Of a stretch of DNA of 64,000 bases, positions 1 through 10,273 are shown in pieces. Source of the stretch: Loripinus fragilis (taxonomy: Eukaryota; Mollusca; Bivalvia; Lucinida; Lucinidae); assembly GCA_964019695.1 (NCBI GenBank), contig OZ026520.1, forward strand, positions 34,700,620-34,764,619, given 5' to 3'. The position numbers were made by a program, and so were the translations under genes. Below the pieces are notes generated by a model. It was given only the letters and a program-made list of their open reading frames with translations, was not told the DNA's origin and made no database searches. The first letter of the stretch is position 1; each line of letters opens with the position of its first letter.

Positions 1-566
1 TATTGACAAAAAATAGTAATAACGATTTTGATGAATTTAAGGTCCATCTTATTGATAGGAAACATGTCTCTCTTCTTCATAACACAGTTTGCTTTTATGC
101 CATGGTAGGTGTGTCAAAGGGCATTATTCAACCGTCTATATACGGAGTAATTGTCTATTTTTTGCTATGTCATGAGTCACTGAACTATAAACCAGTCAAT
201 ATTTTTGACTATTGACTGGCACCTGGTTACCCGCTTCCCTGTTAAAAACACACATGCGCTTATCGACATGCGCGACAACGATTCGCGTATGGCTCGTTTG
301 TGAAAGGAGACGTTAGGTAACAATGGTGAAAATAAGGCATGGTTTGGCAACTTTAAACTCTAATAACTCCAGTGTTTGTGGTTAGAAATGTAAAGTGTGG
401 GTACTCGTTTTCTTAGTTAGAACGAGCGGAACATTTTGAGATCAAAATTGAGCAGATTTGGTGAAATTTTCTGTTTTGCAACAAAGCCGCATCGTCTACA
501 GCAACTCTATTCTAGGACCGCTGCTAAGAATTTCATCGAATGGGTTGGGTAATAAACAATTAATGT
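1..566. other. Gene-free flank
   Basis: I see no coding segment or recognisable repeat family here. The longest open frame (about 70 codons near the left edge) has no domain-like composition and no splice context that would make it an exon. The sequence is AT-rich single-copy-looking DNA up to the start of a short inverted-repeat element at 567. Confidence 0.5.
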
Positions 567-672
567 ATGCCTGTTTGTAGTATAGTCAAACTATTACCCC
601 TCGGTACCGTGGACGACCTGATGCACTATTACACGAGGGAGGGTACGTTTTGACTATACTACAGACAGGCAT
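567..672. mobile_element. Short TIR element (MITE)
   Basis: The element begins ATGCCTGTTTGTAGTATAG and ends with the reverse complement of ATGCCTGTCTGTAGTATAG, giving terminal inverted repeats of about 25 bp with one mismatch around a 55-bp core. There is no coding capacity. The structure is that of a miniature inverted-repeat transposable element. I cannot assign a superfamily because no clear target duplication is visible. Confidence 0.7.
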
Positions 673-2305
673 GAAATAACTGTATACTATGCAATTTCGA
701 ACAGTGTGTTTCTATTGCATAAACACGTACATGCAATACTGTGCTGTAGTTCTAATATTAATGCGAGGATCCATAAAACCTCTTGTCATCAACGTATTTC
801 ACAGAGGGCTGCACGGTTCTCCCTCGAGAAGCAATTGGATCCAATGGGTTCGATTGTCTCTCTAGGGGTTCCGTACCAGTGTTTCTAAGGAAACCGTGAT
901 TTTCCAAGGGAGTCCAGACTCTTGCCACCCCCCCCCCCCCCGTCTAGATACACACTTGAATGTTCATGGTATCATACTTCAGTAGGTAGATTTCACAATA
1001 TGTGAATATTATACCACCTTTCCAATATCAAATTTATGTACTACATGTGCATGTAATTGTATATCTTTTTTTCTACTATTTTTTACTCTATACAACTTTA
1101 GCACGAACCCCGAAATTTCTTGTTATGTGCAACGTCTTTAATGATGTAGGTGGTATAAAGTACATGGTTATCCACGTGTACAGGCGATGCACTGGTTTCA
1201 AACGAATTCTTTTTTTGGGGTGAAGGGTATATGCTGAGCCCGAGCCTACGTATGAAGAAAAAATAAGAGTGCATGTACCCCCCCCCCTGGGGGCTCATAT
1301 GAGTGTACAATGTAATACATTTGTACCGTTTATCGCGGCATATGCGTAAAGCCATGCATCTGCAGCTGTAGTGGGACTAGCTAGATGCCTTAATTTTGGC
1401 ATCGACCTTCATCAACTTCCTTACTTTGCATTTGCGAGCATACGTCCGTACTTTGTAAGTGTACGAGGGGCGAAGAATCTGGCGAGACTGTGTGGATGCG
1501 CAGGTTCATCTGAGTCTATGCGATAAGGACCTCAAATTAAGCCTCATACTCAATTGTAGAGCCAGTTAAGCAAATTTATTTAGAGTAAAATTGTTGTTAA
1601 TTTCTTACCTATCAATTTAAACATCTGTTTTGGTTGCTCAAAAGAGTCGTCTGATTTAGACGGTTCTTTTGAGTATCCCCAACATTTGCTTTGGATGAGA
1701 AATAAAGAAAATAGTTTTCCACTGGAGGCCTGGATATACTAGGCCTGCAAAGTTAAAAATAATTTATACTTAATATTTTCCATACTTGTTTGTTTAAAAC
1801 TAGTATAGTTATGACTTCCGTTCGCCTTTTATAGCAGTCTTTATTTACACTGGATTAATTCCAAAGTTTAGTTTTACTACACAATACGGATTAAATGGTT
1901 TGTCCGCATAAAACGTTTTCATGCTGAACCTTGGTCATTCCTTTCGTGAAAACAGTGCAGATCAAGATCCAGCTGGTTTCTGTAGAGAACGTATATGATC
2001 AGGATCCGCTTTGGTTTTCATTTAACACGCCCATGTAACTTCATAACGCTGGCTATACCAGAAATAGATATTTAAAACGGGTAGTTTACATAAATAGTTC
2101 AGTAAATTTATTCACTTGGACAATCGTTAATCCTGTGTAGTGTCCAAGTGAGTGAAAAAGGAACAAGACGCCATTGTGTATAAGAAGAGAATATATTTTA
2201 TGGAGGGGACAGTTTTCATAGCTTGCTTCGTTTTATGGAATACTTTTATAGACGGTAAGTCAACGATGTATCTATCGTTTTATCAGTGTATCTATCGTTT
2301 TATCA
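673..2305. other. Gene-free stretch with short repeat fragments
   Basis: No exon is supported. The stretch holds two poly-C tracts (about 930-943 and 1279-1287), a decayed piece of the hairpin MITE family B around 1430-1560, one MITE G copy (1589-1713) and a piece of the short palindromic family D near 1950-2010. The duplicated 21-bp segment just before 2306 abuts the next element. Confidence 0.5.
1589..1713. mobile_element. Hairpin MITE, family G
   Basis: Family G has long inverted arms of the type TTTCTTATTTCTCAACCAAA plus CATATGTT and GGGTACTCAAAAGAACCGTC, folding back on a GACGGTTCTTTTGAGTACCC-like arm. This copy is diverged (ACATCTGTTTTGGTTGCTCA on one side, AACATTTGCTTTGGATGAG on the other). 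Other copies in the window lie at 6456, 7100, 7411, 13301, 26769, 40745, 40862, 56143 and 57630, with fragments at 12303, 23652 and 43335. It is non-coding. Confidence 0.75.
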
Positions 2306-2516
2306 GTGGCGGATCCAGAGGGGGTTCAGGGGGCTCACTCGAACCCCCTCCCTGTCCGCCGTTTTTCAATATCCTATGAAAATGAAATAATTTGGTCTCA
2401 ATGAGACCAAATTATTTCATTTTTATGGGATATTTAAGTAAAATGACATAAAATCAGTTAAGCGAACCCCACCTCTTTATACATATGAACCCCTTTCCAG
2501 AAATCCTGGATCCGCG
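2306..2516. mobile_element. TIR element with CAGTGGCGGATCCAG ends
   Basis: The left end reads CAGTGGCGGATCCAG and the right end is the reverse complement of CAGGCGCGGATCCAG, so the termini are inverted. The centre holds a long perfect hairpin (2379-2424) around GGTCTCAATGAGACC. Length is about 210 bp and there is no coding capacity. CAG-type ends of this kind are typical of hAT-derived MITEs, but I could not see an 8-bp target duplication, so the superfamily is inference. Confidence 0.65.
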
Positions 2517-2761
2517 CCTGTTTGCGTAATAGTTATATCATGGTTTGGCGGCCTGTATCTCACGTACAAATGTACATACATGGTATAACAATTTTACACC
2601 ACCTATATCAGTCTAGACCTTGCGCATTAAGAGATAGTTCCTGCTAAAGTTGGTAAGGGTGGTATAAATGTATTTATTAAACTAAAAGTAAAATAAATTG
2701 TCCAATATTTATATTAAAGGCGGTTAAGGCCCCCTTTCAATGTACTAGCAAGGAAAAGGTA

Positions 2762-2762
<1 letters not shown>

Positions 2763-2857
<95 letters not shown>
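2763..2857. repeat. (TA)n microsatellite
   Basis: An uninterrupted run of the dinucleotide TA, about 47 units, flanked by AAGGTAG and CATTTAC. Pure TA runs this long are usually polymorphic in length. Confidence 0.97.
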
Positions 2858-2859
<2 letters not shown>

Positions 2860-3040
2860 TTTACTTATTTTCCAATGTTATGTTGTTCATACTCAAAATA
2901 ACCGTCTTTTTAACACCCCCAATATACGTTTCGAATGGCGAATCAGACAAATTCCAAATTCGAAATTCCATGCTTAAATGTTTTCCTTATTTTTGAACCT
3001 ATGTAAACCTTACTCTTTTAATTCTGATCCTTCCGGGATG

Positions 3041-3064
3041 GACAGACAGACAGACAGACAGACA
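3041..3064. repeat. (GACA)n microsatellite
   Basis: Six consecutive GACA units. GAC/GACA tracts in this window tend to sit next to the ends of minisatellite elements (for example 46050-46108), so it may be the edge of a decayed one, but nothing else here shows that. Confidence 0.9.
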
Positions 3065-3369
3065 AATCGTTTATTCTCTTAGGTCATTTACATGACATAT
3101 AAGGAAGAACATATTAACATAGACAGTAGCAGAATAAGTATAAAATTGCCCATTTTGTACTTTAGTCTCCAATTAATGCCAATTTCAGTCACCGTCACAG
3201 GTAGAATTTTCTAAATCACGATGCTTTGCTGTGATGAAGATTTGTTTTTTCATCTTTGCAAACATTTGCAGACCCAGATGAAATGCCGCATTATAAGGTA
3301 TTTTATCTGAGTCTTCACTTTTTGCAAAAGTGCATGTTTGCAGAATATCAAGAATGAAAATGGTTGAAG

Positions 3370-4215
3370 CCTTTCCGATAGTCTATTCGTCCGTTCGTAT
3401 GTTCGTTCGTTCGTACTTCCTTCCGTTACAGAGTATATCTCAGTAACAACTTATCAGGAAGCTTTCATATTTAGACTTCAGTTTCCCTGGAGGTTTGGCA
3501 TTCACACCCTGACTCCAGATCTCAGGGATCCAAGCCCTTGGGTGGGACTGGAGGTTAATATCTAGGACACCTTAAAAAGTGCTACTTATGCAGATATCTA
3601 TAACCAACTATGTATTAGAAAAAAAAAGATATTTGGACAATAGGTATAATTCATAGTTGGCCTCCACTGGAGGGCTTAAGATCCTTCGGTCCACACCCCC
3701 ACCCCTTGGGCTAGATGTCGAAATCTAGGACATCTTTAGATTTGTTTTGAGTTTTTGACGTAGGGCTGACTTTCTCCGCGGAGGTCAAAATCAAATCACC
3801 TTTAACGTGCTATTCTATTTTTCTGACTTATGCAGATACTTTACCAACCATTCAATAGAATGCATTCATATTTGGACAATTGGCACCATTCATAGCTGGC
3901 TTCCTTTTGTCAGCCTCAGACACGTGGGTCCATTCCCCAGGGTGGGGCTAGAGGTCAAAATCGAGGACATCATTTTTTTCTTTTGTGGAATCCACTGTGT
4001 TTGAGCAACAGGACTATTTCAGGCACGCTTACTCTCTGAGACTTCAGTCCTTAGGTTTCACGACCTAGGGTCGGGCTAGAGGTCAAAATCTAGGACACTT
4101 TTAACAAATAATAATCTATAATGCGTTCAAATTTGACGATTGGTACCATACAAGGCTGGTTTCTACTCGACAGCTTTAGATGCTTGGGCCAACGCCCAAG
4201 GGAGGGTCCAGGACA
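3370..4215. repeat. Degenerate minisatellite array
   Basis: A repeating block recurs with a spacing of roughly 130-240 bp: a GGGCTAGAGGTCAAAATC-like motif followed by TAGGACA, then a TATGCAGATA/ACCAACTAT segment, then a TGGACAATTGGTACCATTCA segment and an AGCTGGCTTCC segment. The clearest motif copies are near 3541, 3705, 3940, 4068 and 4200. The units are diverged from each other, so the array is old. An AT-rich TTCGTTCGTTCG tract precedes it. It resembles the better-preserved arrays at 45-46, 49.8-50.4 and 58.7-59.9 kb in build but not in sequence. Confidence 0.7.
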
Positions 4216-4275
4216 GCATTATATTTTTGTAGTTTTTCTTATATGGAATCGTTTGTATTTAAACAGGTACTATTT

Positions 4276-4505
4276 GAGCCGTGACATGTGATTTCCAACA
4301 ATGTGGTATTTTGACAAGTGTAGACGAGCATGTGTAGCCTCCTTTTAAACCTACAAGCTCCAAATGATGTTCAGTCAGTAGCTTTACACTCATAGCATAT
4401 TCAAGCGACTAGCAAATGCTCTGATCAGACTGCGCGTATGCGCAGGCTGATCTGAGCCTTTACTGGTCGCACATACCACATCGTTGAAAGCCTCATGTCG
4501 CGGCT
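4276..4505. mobile_element. Palindromic MITE, family B
   Basis: Starts GAGCCGTGACATGTGATTTCC and ends with the inverse ...CATGTCGCGGCT. The arms continue through AACAATGTGG, GACAAGTGTAGAC and a central AGCAAATGCTCTGATCAGAC / GGCTGATCTGAGCC hairpin. Family B is the most frequent full-length hairpin here (also 13017, 15066, 19137, 27200, 48012 and 61239; decayed pieces at 1430, 6350 and 9240). Elements of this build are very common in bivalve genomes. Confidence 0.85.
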
Positions 4506-4614
4506 AATTTAGGGTTGACATTCGCTCAGTGACTTTGTTCCGTAAGGTTCAATGGTGGTGAAAATCTAAAAAAAAAATATAGTTTTATATGAGAACAGTA
4601 AAAGCATCAGCGGG

Positions 4615-4796
4615 GCTAAAACCTGTGTAAAACGACCACTCTCAAAAGTACCAAAACTTGGTTTTCAAGACCGATTATCGCTTAATGCAGGTCAGAAGTA
4701 GAGCATTATGCAATACTTTCGACCTTCAATACGCTACTATTTGGCTTTAAGACCTTTGTTTTGTCTGTTTATGATGGCCGCTTAAGTCAGGGTTAA
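4615..4796. mobile_element. Palindromic MITE, family C
   Basis: Family C has the form TACAGTAAAACCTGTGTAAA...TTTACACAGGTTTTACTGTA, with arms running through GGTTTTCAAGACC, CTTAATGCAGGTC and AGTATTGCAGAATGCTCC. This copy is diverged at its left end. The TA at both tips in better copies (34746-35170) is consistent with a TA target, that is a Tc1/mariner-type MITE (inference). Confidence 0.75.
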
Positions 4797-4956
4797 ACAA
4801 TTGGATTTAGAAGAACGCCAACGTACTTGTTAGTACCGAGTTACCATTATTGCAAAAGAGAATACTACAATGCAGATATGTGTGAACAATTACTATGAGA
4901 TAAACTGTTGTATGTTCCCGATTGTTGGCTGAACGTGTATGTTATTTAATGGGTTA

Positions 4957-5019
4957 TGCGTCTGTACGGGAAGATAATCCACAAGCTTTATCGATTGGAT
5001 TATTACCCGTACAGACGCA
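4957..5019. repeat. 63-bp inverted repeat
   Basis: TGCGTCTGTACGGG and its continuation AAGATAATCCA pair with TGGATTATTACCCGTACAGA and CGCA further right, around a loop containing AAGCTT and ATCGAT. One or two mismatches. It could be a very small MITE or the remnant of a foldback element. No coding capacity. Confidence 0.75.
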
Positions 5020-6455
5020 CAAACCATACAATATATTTCGTATTGTGTCGGCATGCATTTGCTCATTGTGCATTGTGGGATATTTGATGTAAAACATTGA
5101 AATTCCAATAAAATTTGCAATATAACTGCAAATAATGCAAAGTACGAGCACATATTATAAGATATACTCAAACAATAAAAGTTATGTACGCTTGACGTTT
5201 ATGTCCGTCAGTTCCAAATGTATGAACGTATTTCATTCAAATTTTCACCTTACAAACTTTGATCATTTATAAATGATTTTCACCTAAGAGTTATCTATTA
5301 GATAATCAGTGTAGCCGCTGACAAAGCTGTTGACACGAGTACCCTTAAAATCAAAAGTCACAACATCAATAGCTTGTGTGTCCATCATAATCCCGAACCG
5401 TTTAAGCACATTTAAACATAACTGAACAAACTCTCTAGTAAGATAATTTGGCTAGTTGTATGCATTGCTTTTACGGCCACATCCATTAGTCTGTAACATA
5501 CTCTGGCGTCACAAAACATCGATCACGAGCGTGCGTGAAAACACTCAGAAAATTCATTATTGGTCCAGCATTTTGATAATCAACAAACTCGACTAAATTT
5601 GATGTTTTTTTTGTCATCACAAGCATTTTAACATTAATTAAGACTAATCAGCATCAAAACAATTGATAATGGAAATTCTCTGATGATTTTGCAGTAAGGG
5701 GTGGGGTATAAACCACAGATTTAGTGAACCTTTGATGCCCGACATCAGCCATGGTTTTGTTTTTCTCTATTGCGTAATTGTTGTCCTAAACAGACACAAC
5801 AAATTAAAACAAAAACGGCCTCAAAATGATGTTAGGTTAATAAGATTTGAAAGTTCTTAAATTGTTATTTGTTTAATTCAAAGGGAGGTAATTTTAGTTA
5901 ATTTCGTAAATGAAAGATTTGGCGTTGCAATTTCGCTCGTTCAGTAAGCAGACTTGGGATTTTTAGATGTTTTTTCCATTGTCGGATGCTTCTGGTTGCC
6001 ATTTAACGTAAAATTTGTCACGTTTTGATGATTAACTTCCTAATGATAATGAAAAAAGTTGTGTGCGCGTTAGGTTTAATAACTCTTCAAGATCAGAAGA
6101 TAAAAATCAAATAATTACCATTTATGTGTGTCGGACGTTTGATAAACATTTTGCGTTTTATTTTTGTTGCAACATCTTAACTGGATCGAAAGATACAGTA
6201 CCATGAAAATCGGACGTTTCTTTTTTGTTTGAGTATATGTTGTTATTTCATGTGTGTATACTCGTTCTTCAAACATGTAGCTGGTCTCTAAAGGCCTACT
6301 ATATGGTCTGGGGATTCTCCTACCATCAAACTTGTGTGTGCGAGCAGTAAAAGCTCTAGTGAGTATGTGCGTATACGCATCTTATATGCGCACGCATTCA
6401 TCTGAGATTTCGCTGATCGCCCACGTCCCCTAGATAATAGTTCGTTACTCGAATT
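5020..6455. other. 5' flank / first intron of the CYYR1-like gene
   Basis: No exon can be proved here, but the signal-peptide exon of the downstream gene may lie in it. One candidate that fits in phase is the ATG at 6049, reading MKKVVCAL plus one base to a possible GTTTAA donor at 6074; the donor is weak. A decayed hairpin piece with alternating TATGCGCACGC bases lies at about 6350-6420. Confidence 0.35.
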
Positions 6456-6601
6456 TAAGCTTCTTATTTCTCAATCAAAACATATATTGTTGGGGGTACT
6501 CAAAAGATCCAAACCAATAAGGCGGTTCTTTTGAGCACCCAATACTTATTATATGTAATTACTGGTGGATAAGAAAATATTCACACTTCTACGTTCAAAA
6601 A
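6456..6601. mobile_element. Hairpin MITE, family G
   Basis: Carries the family G arms TTCTTATTTCTCAATCAAAA and GGTTCTTTTGAGCACCC with the terminal GATAAGAAAATATTCACA segment. It lies just upstream of the first recognisable exon of the CYYR1-like gene and is followed at 6629-6716 by half of a family C MITE that runs almost into the splice acceptor. Confidence 0.8.
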
Positions 6602-6628
6602 TATGCTATCTCGACTTTAATATGATTA

Positions 6629-6716
6629 CAGTAAACCCTGTCTTAAGCGGCCACTAAAAAGACAAAACAAAGATCTCAATAACAAATGGTAGCTTAATGG
6701 AGGTCAAAAGTATTGC
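6629..6716. mobile_element. Truncated MITE, family C
   Basis: CAGTAAACCCTGTCTTAAGC, AAAGATCTCAATAACAAATG and GGTCAAAAGTATTGCAGAAT match one arm of family C; the other arm is missing. It ends about 35 bp before the acceptor at 6751-6752, so an ATG at 6713 inside it is unlikely to be the true start of the protein. Confidence 0.7.
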
Positions 6717-6752
6717 AGAATGGAGCATTCCTTATGTCACACCTATTTTCAG

Positions 6753-7007
6753 GAGTATTCGCGGGGGAACATTGTTATAACTGGTACTACTCTGAGACCT
6801 ACTATTGTGAGTGGGGTTGCTGCGGAGATGACGTGGACAGGGGATGTTGTTCTATGGCCGGCCTCATCGTTGGTTGTTGTCTGGCAGGCATAGCCGTCAT
6901 AGCGTTTATTGTTGCTGTAATATGCTGTTGTATAAAACATAAAGGAAAACCGGGCCGTGTCATAGGAACGTCAACAGTGACGACGACAACAACAACGACA
7001 ACGCAAC
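6753..7007 (+). CDS. CYYR1-like membrane protein, exon with ectodomain and TM helix
   Basis: The exon encodes the mature ectodomain and membrane anchor of a small protein related to cysteine and tyrosine-rich protein 1 (CYYR1/Shisa-like). From the acceptor (TTTTCAG, AG at 6751-6752) it reads a short segment GVFAGEHCYNWYYSE, then a Cys/Tyr-rich block with CEWGCCG and RGCC. A single hydrophobic helix follows (about 6854-6937, beginning SMAGLIVGCCLAGI), then CCC and a basic KHKGKPGR stop-transfer, then a poly-Thr run ending in Gln. The donor is GTAAGT at 7008, leaving one base, which joins the exon at 8843 in frame. The preceding exon must supply one base and presumably the signal peptide. The exact function of this family is poorly known; a membrane adaptor role is inference. 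Confidence 0.8.
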
Positions 7008-7099
7008 GTAAGTATTATAGACACACTGTGATAACCCCACCCCCACCCTCAAATAACCACCATATAACAACGGTGACAGCCGGAGTCGGCCTTTAGTTA

Positions 7100-7241
7100 A
7101 GAGTGCGTAACAAAATATTAATTTTCTTATTTCTCAACTTCAACATATGGTGTGGGTACATAAAAGAATCGTTTCAATGAGACGGTTCTTTTGAGCACCC
7201 AAAACATATGTTAAAACTGATGGGAACTTTACGCTCAAAAG
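7100..7241. mobile_element. Hairpin MITE, family G (intronic)
   Basis: One of the best copies: TTTTCTTATTTCTCAACTTC on the left, then the perfect inner hairpin AAGAATCGTTTCAATGAGAC/GGTTCTTTTG, and AACATATGTTAAAACTGATG on the right. It sits in the intron of the CYYR1-like gene, 90 bp after the donor. Confidence 0.85.
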
Positions 7242-7410
7242 ATTTCTTTATCTTAACCTATAACCAATGTCAAACCTAAACCCTCTCGCTAAAATTGAAA
7301 ACTACAGCCATTTTAAGATATCGCCAAAGATACACATTCAACATCACATACACAGGTTTAGAAAAACAAAACTTGTCATCGTTAAATTGTAGATAGTTTC
7401 TAACCCATAA

Positions 7411-7512
7411 TGTTTTAACATATGTTTTGGGTGCTCAAAAGAATCGTCTTAATGATACCGTTCTTATGAGTAACCACAACATATGTTTTGGTTGAGAAAT
7501 AAGAAAAAAAAT
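7411..7512. mobile_element. Hairpin MITE, family G (intronic, second copy)
   Basis: AACATATGTTTTGGGTGCTC, then CGTCTTAATGATACCG, then AACATATGTTTTGGTTGAGA and AATAAGAAAA. It is in inverse arrangement to the copy at 7100 and in the same intron. The rest of the intron (7513-8842) shows nothing I recognise. Confidence 0.75.
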
Positions 7513-8842
7513 CTGCTGAAGCCCTGACATAGTATTTTATATTAATCTTAAATCTAAATTGTTACATAATTCATGCATGTTCGATGCTTTCGTGGGTATT
7601 GGATAGCACTTTCTAAACGAGATTTAACGAGATTTAATGATGTGTCAATTAAGTAGGGGACCCAGGGTCCAGAAATGTCAAAATAAGTATTTTGGTATGC
7701 CCCCTGCCATTTTAGCAGAAATTTCACTTGTTTTATCTGATAGTACCTAGCAAACAGTATGAAACCGAATATTGCACTCATTTTAGTCTTGCAAGCATAC
7801 CTGTAACAGTGTGTTTATTACTTACCTATCATTTTCTTGAAAACAAAAATATGTAATTAAGTCTTTTTAAGTAGTAGATGATCTGATTAAATTAACAAAA
7901 CAGTTATGCAATCTGTAAGAACATGTTATTATCTTTTGTTAAAGTTGTTTTGGTCCTATATAATGTCATTTACGTTACATTTTGAACTATACCCTTAAAA
8001 TCAATCATATTTTGGTAGATAGTTTCCGTTGACAAAATTATTAACACATATTTTCGTTAATGATAACTTGTATTTAAAAAGCCATTTACTGACCATTTCA
8101 AAACTGCAGCCAGATATAGTTTAACATTAATACTTTATCAGCTACAAGCTGTTCAATTAGATTACCATGAATAAAACACTATATTAGTTTAGAACCTTTA
8201 AATTCTAAAATTAAGCATGCAATTCTTTCTGTTAGCTTTCAGACACCTTTCTATTATTATAATTATATTACTCCACATAAGAGTAATACTTTAAAACATT
8301 TCACTGTTAAGCTCGAATGGAAGCTTCCGTTTCATCATGGAGAAACAATCGAATCAAATTAACACACGATGATGAAACACAGAAAAGGGCTCACGACTCA
8401 AAGATAGTAAGAGCTAAAGAAAACCTCAAGTTGAGCCACGGTAGGCCCAGCTACAGATAAGCATCAGGCACCAACCAATCGACTAAAGCTTTACATTTGG
8501 CCTGACCCACCGTCGTGTAATTAAGGATTAAACCATAGTTATAAACTGTGAATGGGTTTAGACTGTCGCATGATATTCAAGTTTTATCCAACCTTTTTAT
8601 AACGTTTGATATTTTTTTTGAATTGATCACTAAAATAAGGGTTTCAAACAATTATTTAAATTTATAAACTAAACCATCATAAAATATAGGTTCTGATATA
8701 CTCTGTTGCAGAAGTTTTTAACTCAATGTTATATTTAACAATTAACTCCGAGTGTCTGTGGTAGAATTTAGAAAATGCTTTTCGAAATTTATGATATCTA
8801 TAACCTTGTCTTAATAAATAATTTACCATGATCTTTTTTCAG

Positions 8843-9063
8843 ATTATCCAACAATGCAGATGCAGCCAATGGGTCCAGGTTCCGCCGGGCAACCATACAT
8901 GAATTATAGTCATCCATATGGACCACCGCCTGCCTACCCAAATCAACCAGCACCTGGGCCTGCCTACCCAAATCAACCACCAGCGGGGCCACCATCTAGT
9001 GCCGTCTACAGTGACCCAGCCTATCCTCCTCCTTCTGCCCCGCCACCACCATACAAACGATGA
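8843..9063 (+). CDS. CYYR1-like membrane protein, Pro/Tyr-rich cytoplasmic tail exon
   Basis: The acceptor is TTTTTTCAG at 8842. The first two bases complete the codon left by the exon ending at 7007 (giving His), and the frame continues as YPTMQMQPMGPGSAGQP. It then runs through two near-identical blocks (GPPPAYPNQPAPGPAYPNQP) and ends SAPPPPYKR before TGA at 9061-9063. The tail carries proline-rich PPxY-like motifs (PPPAY, PPPPY) of the kind that bind WW or SH3 domains in known proteins; that such binding happens here is inference. The two exons give about 157 residues without the signal peptide, in the usual size range of the family. Confidence 0.8.
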
Positions 9064-9742
9064 GTACCGTTGGTATCCAAATGGATACTAATGTTCTCAA
9101 GCATTTGATATGCTTTATAGTTTTTCATGTGTCCAGTTTACAGGGCGCTGGCGCAATCTAGACTGGAATCACATATTAAACCTCTAACTGTCCACAATGT
9201 AAATATGAGACTTTATAAAACATATGGGAGCTTTGCATCTATAAGCTTTAGCCAGCACACAATAGTTGGCTGCTTAGCGCAAGCAGAGAAGGCTCAGACA
9301 AGACTGTGCATATGTGCAGTCTGGCCAGAGCCATTCACTGCTCGCCCATATAACTTTGGGACGCAGATAAAGAGTCCAAAATTAAGACATCTAGCCTCAC
9401 TGGGTAGCTGTACACGCATGTTTAACCCTTTCTAGACCAGTAGGGTAAATTCGGACATCAGGTAAATTCGACACACAGTTGCAAACAGTGTAAATCCAGA
9501 TGAGACGGCTCCTTATGAGCCGTCTCATCAGGATTTTCACTGTTTGCTTAGTCAATTTATTTTTTATTTCAATAATTGAACTATAATACAAACTAAGTGG
9601 CTGTCCGAATTCAGCCGACCGTCCGAATTTACCCGACTTTACCCTAGTATTTTCCAAAAAGTTTGATGCAGTAAAGTCAGGATGGTCCATGTTATAATTT
9701 CCAAACCAACTTTGTATTTCTTTTTCTGAATGTCAATTTTGT

Positions 9743-9827
9743 CTTAGCAAACAGTGAATACCCCCCAATGAAATGTCGCATTTTGCGGCATTTCATCTGG
9801 GTCTTCGCTGTTTGCCAAAGTACCCTT
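9743..9827. mobile_element. Short hairpin repeat, family E
   Basis: TTAGCAAACAGTGAATACCC and AATGAAATGTCGCA pair with TTTTGCGGCATTTCATCTGG and TCTTCGCTGTTTGCCAAAGT. Comparable copies lie near 3255-3335, 37589-37660, 41085-41152 and 55985-56070. Non-coding. Confidence 0.65.
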
Positions 9828-9967
9828 TTAGAATTTTAGTCTTCAGAATATTAAAGGATGACTAGGCATATATGACGCCCATCGTTTCTTTTTCAAGAAT
9901 CCAACATATATTAGGCTATATCAAACGAAGCTAGCTGTCCTCTACATTGTATTTTATACGTGTGTAC

Positions 9968-10273
9968 AGTCGAATCTCGTAAATTCAAAGTCATTGGGAC
10001 TAGATGTTTTATTTCGAGTCTTTAGTAATTCATAGTATGGGGAGTTGAACATCAACAATGTATTACCCCCAAAATGATGATTATCTGAGTTTTTCTATAA
10101 AACATGCGCGTTTGGCGTGTAAAAGAAACGTCTCCAAAACATGTGCCATTATAGACAGTTATTAAAATAGACCATGAAATAGCTCCTTTTTCCCCGAATT
10201 CAATGTGTCCCAAATTTATTTCGAATTATCAAGTATTCAAAAGAAAAGAAGTTTAATTTTCGAGGTTTTACTG
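9968..10273. mobile_element. pogo/Tigger-like MITE
   Basis: The left end CAGTCGAATCTCGTAAATTC, preceded by TA, and the right end TTTTCGAGGTTTTACTG form diverged inverted repeats of the CAGTCGA(C/A)TCTCG type known from pogo/Tigger elements. The interior has no transposase reading frame. A second, larger element with the same kind of end lies at 39081-40089. Confidence 0.55.

Larger units (their letters stand above)
2517..3369. other. Gene-free stretch with simple repeats
   Basis: No coding segment is seen. It contains the (TA)n tract, the (GACA)n tract and, at about 3255-3335, one copy of a small hairpin family (E) that pairs a CAGACCCAGATGAAATGCCG-like arm with its inverse. Confidence 0.5.

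Noticed and set aside
6713..6752. ATG at 6713 as the start of the CYYR1-like protein
   Set aside because: It lies in a truncated MITE C and its peptide is not a signal peptide; a good splice acceptor at 6751-6752 better explains the exon start.
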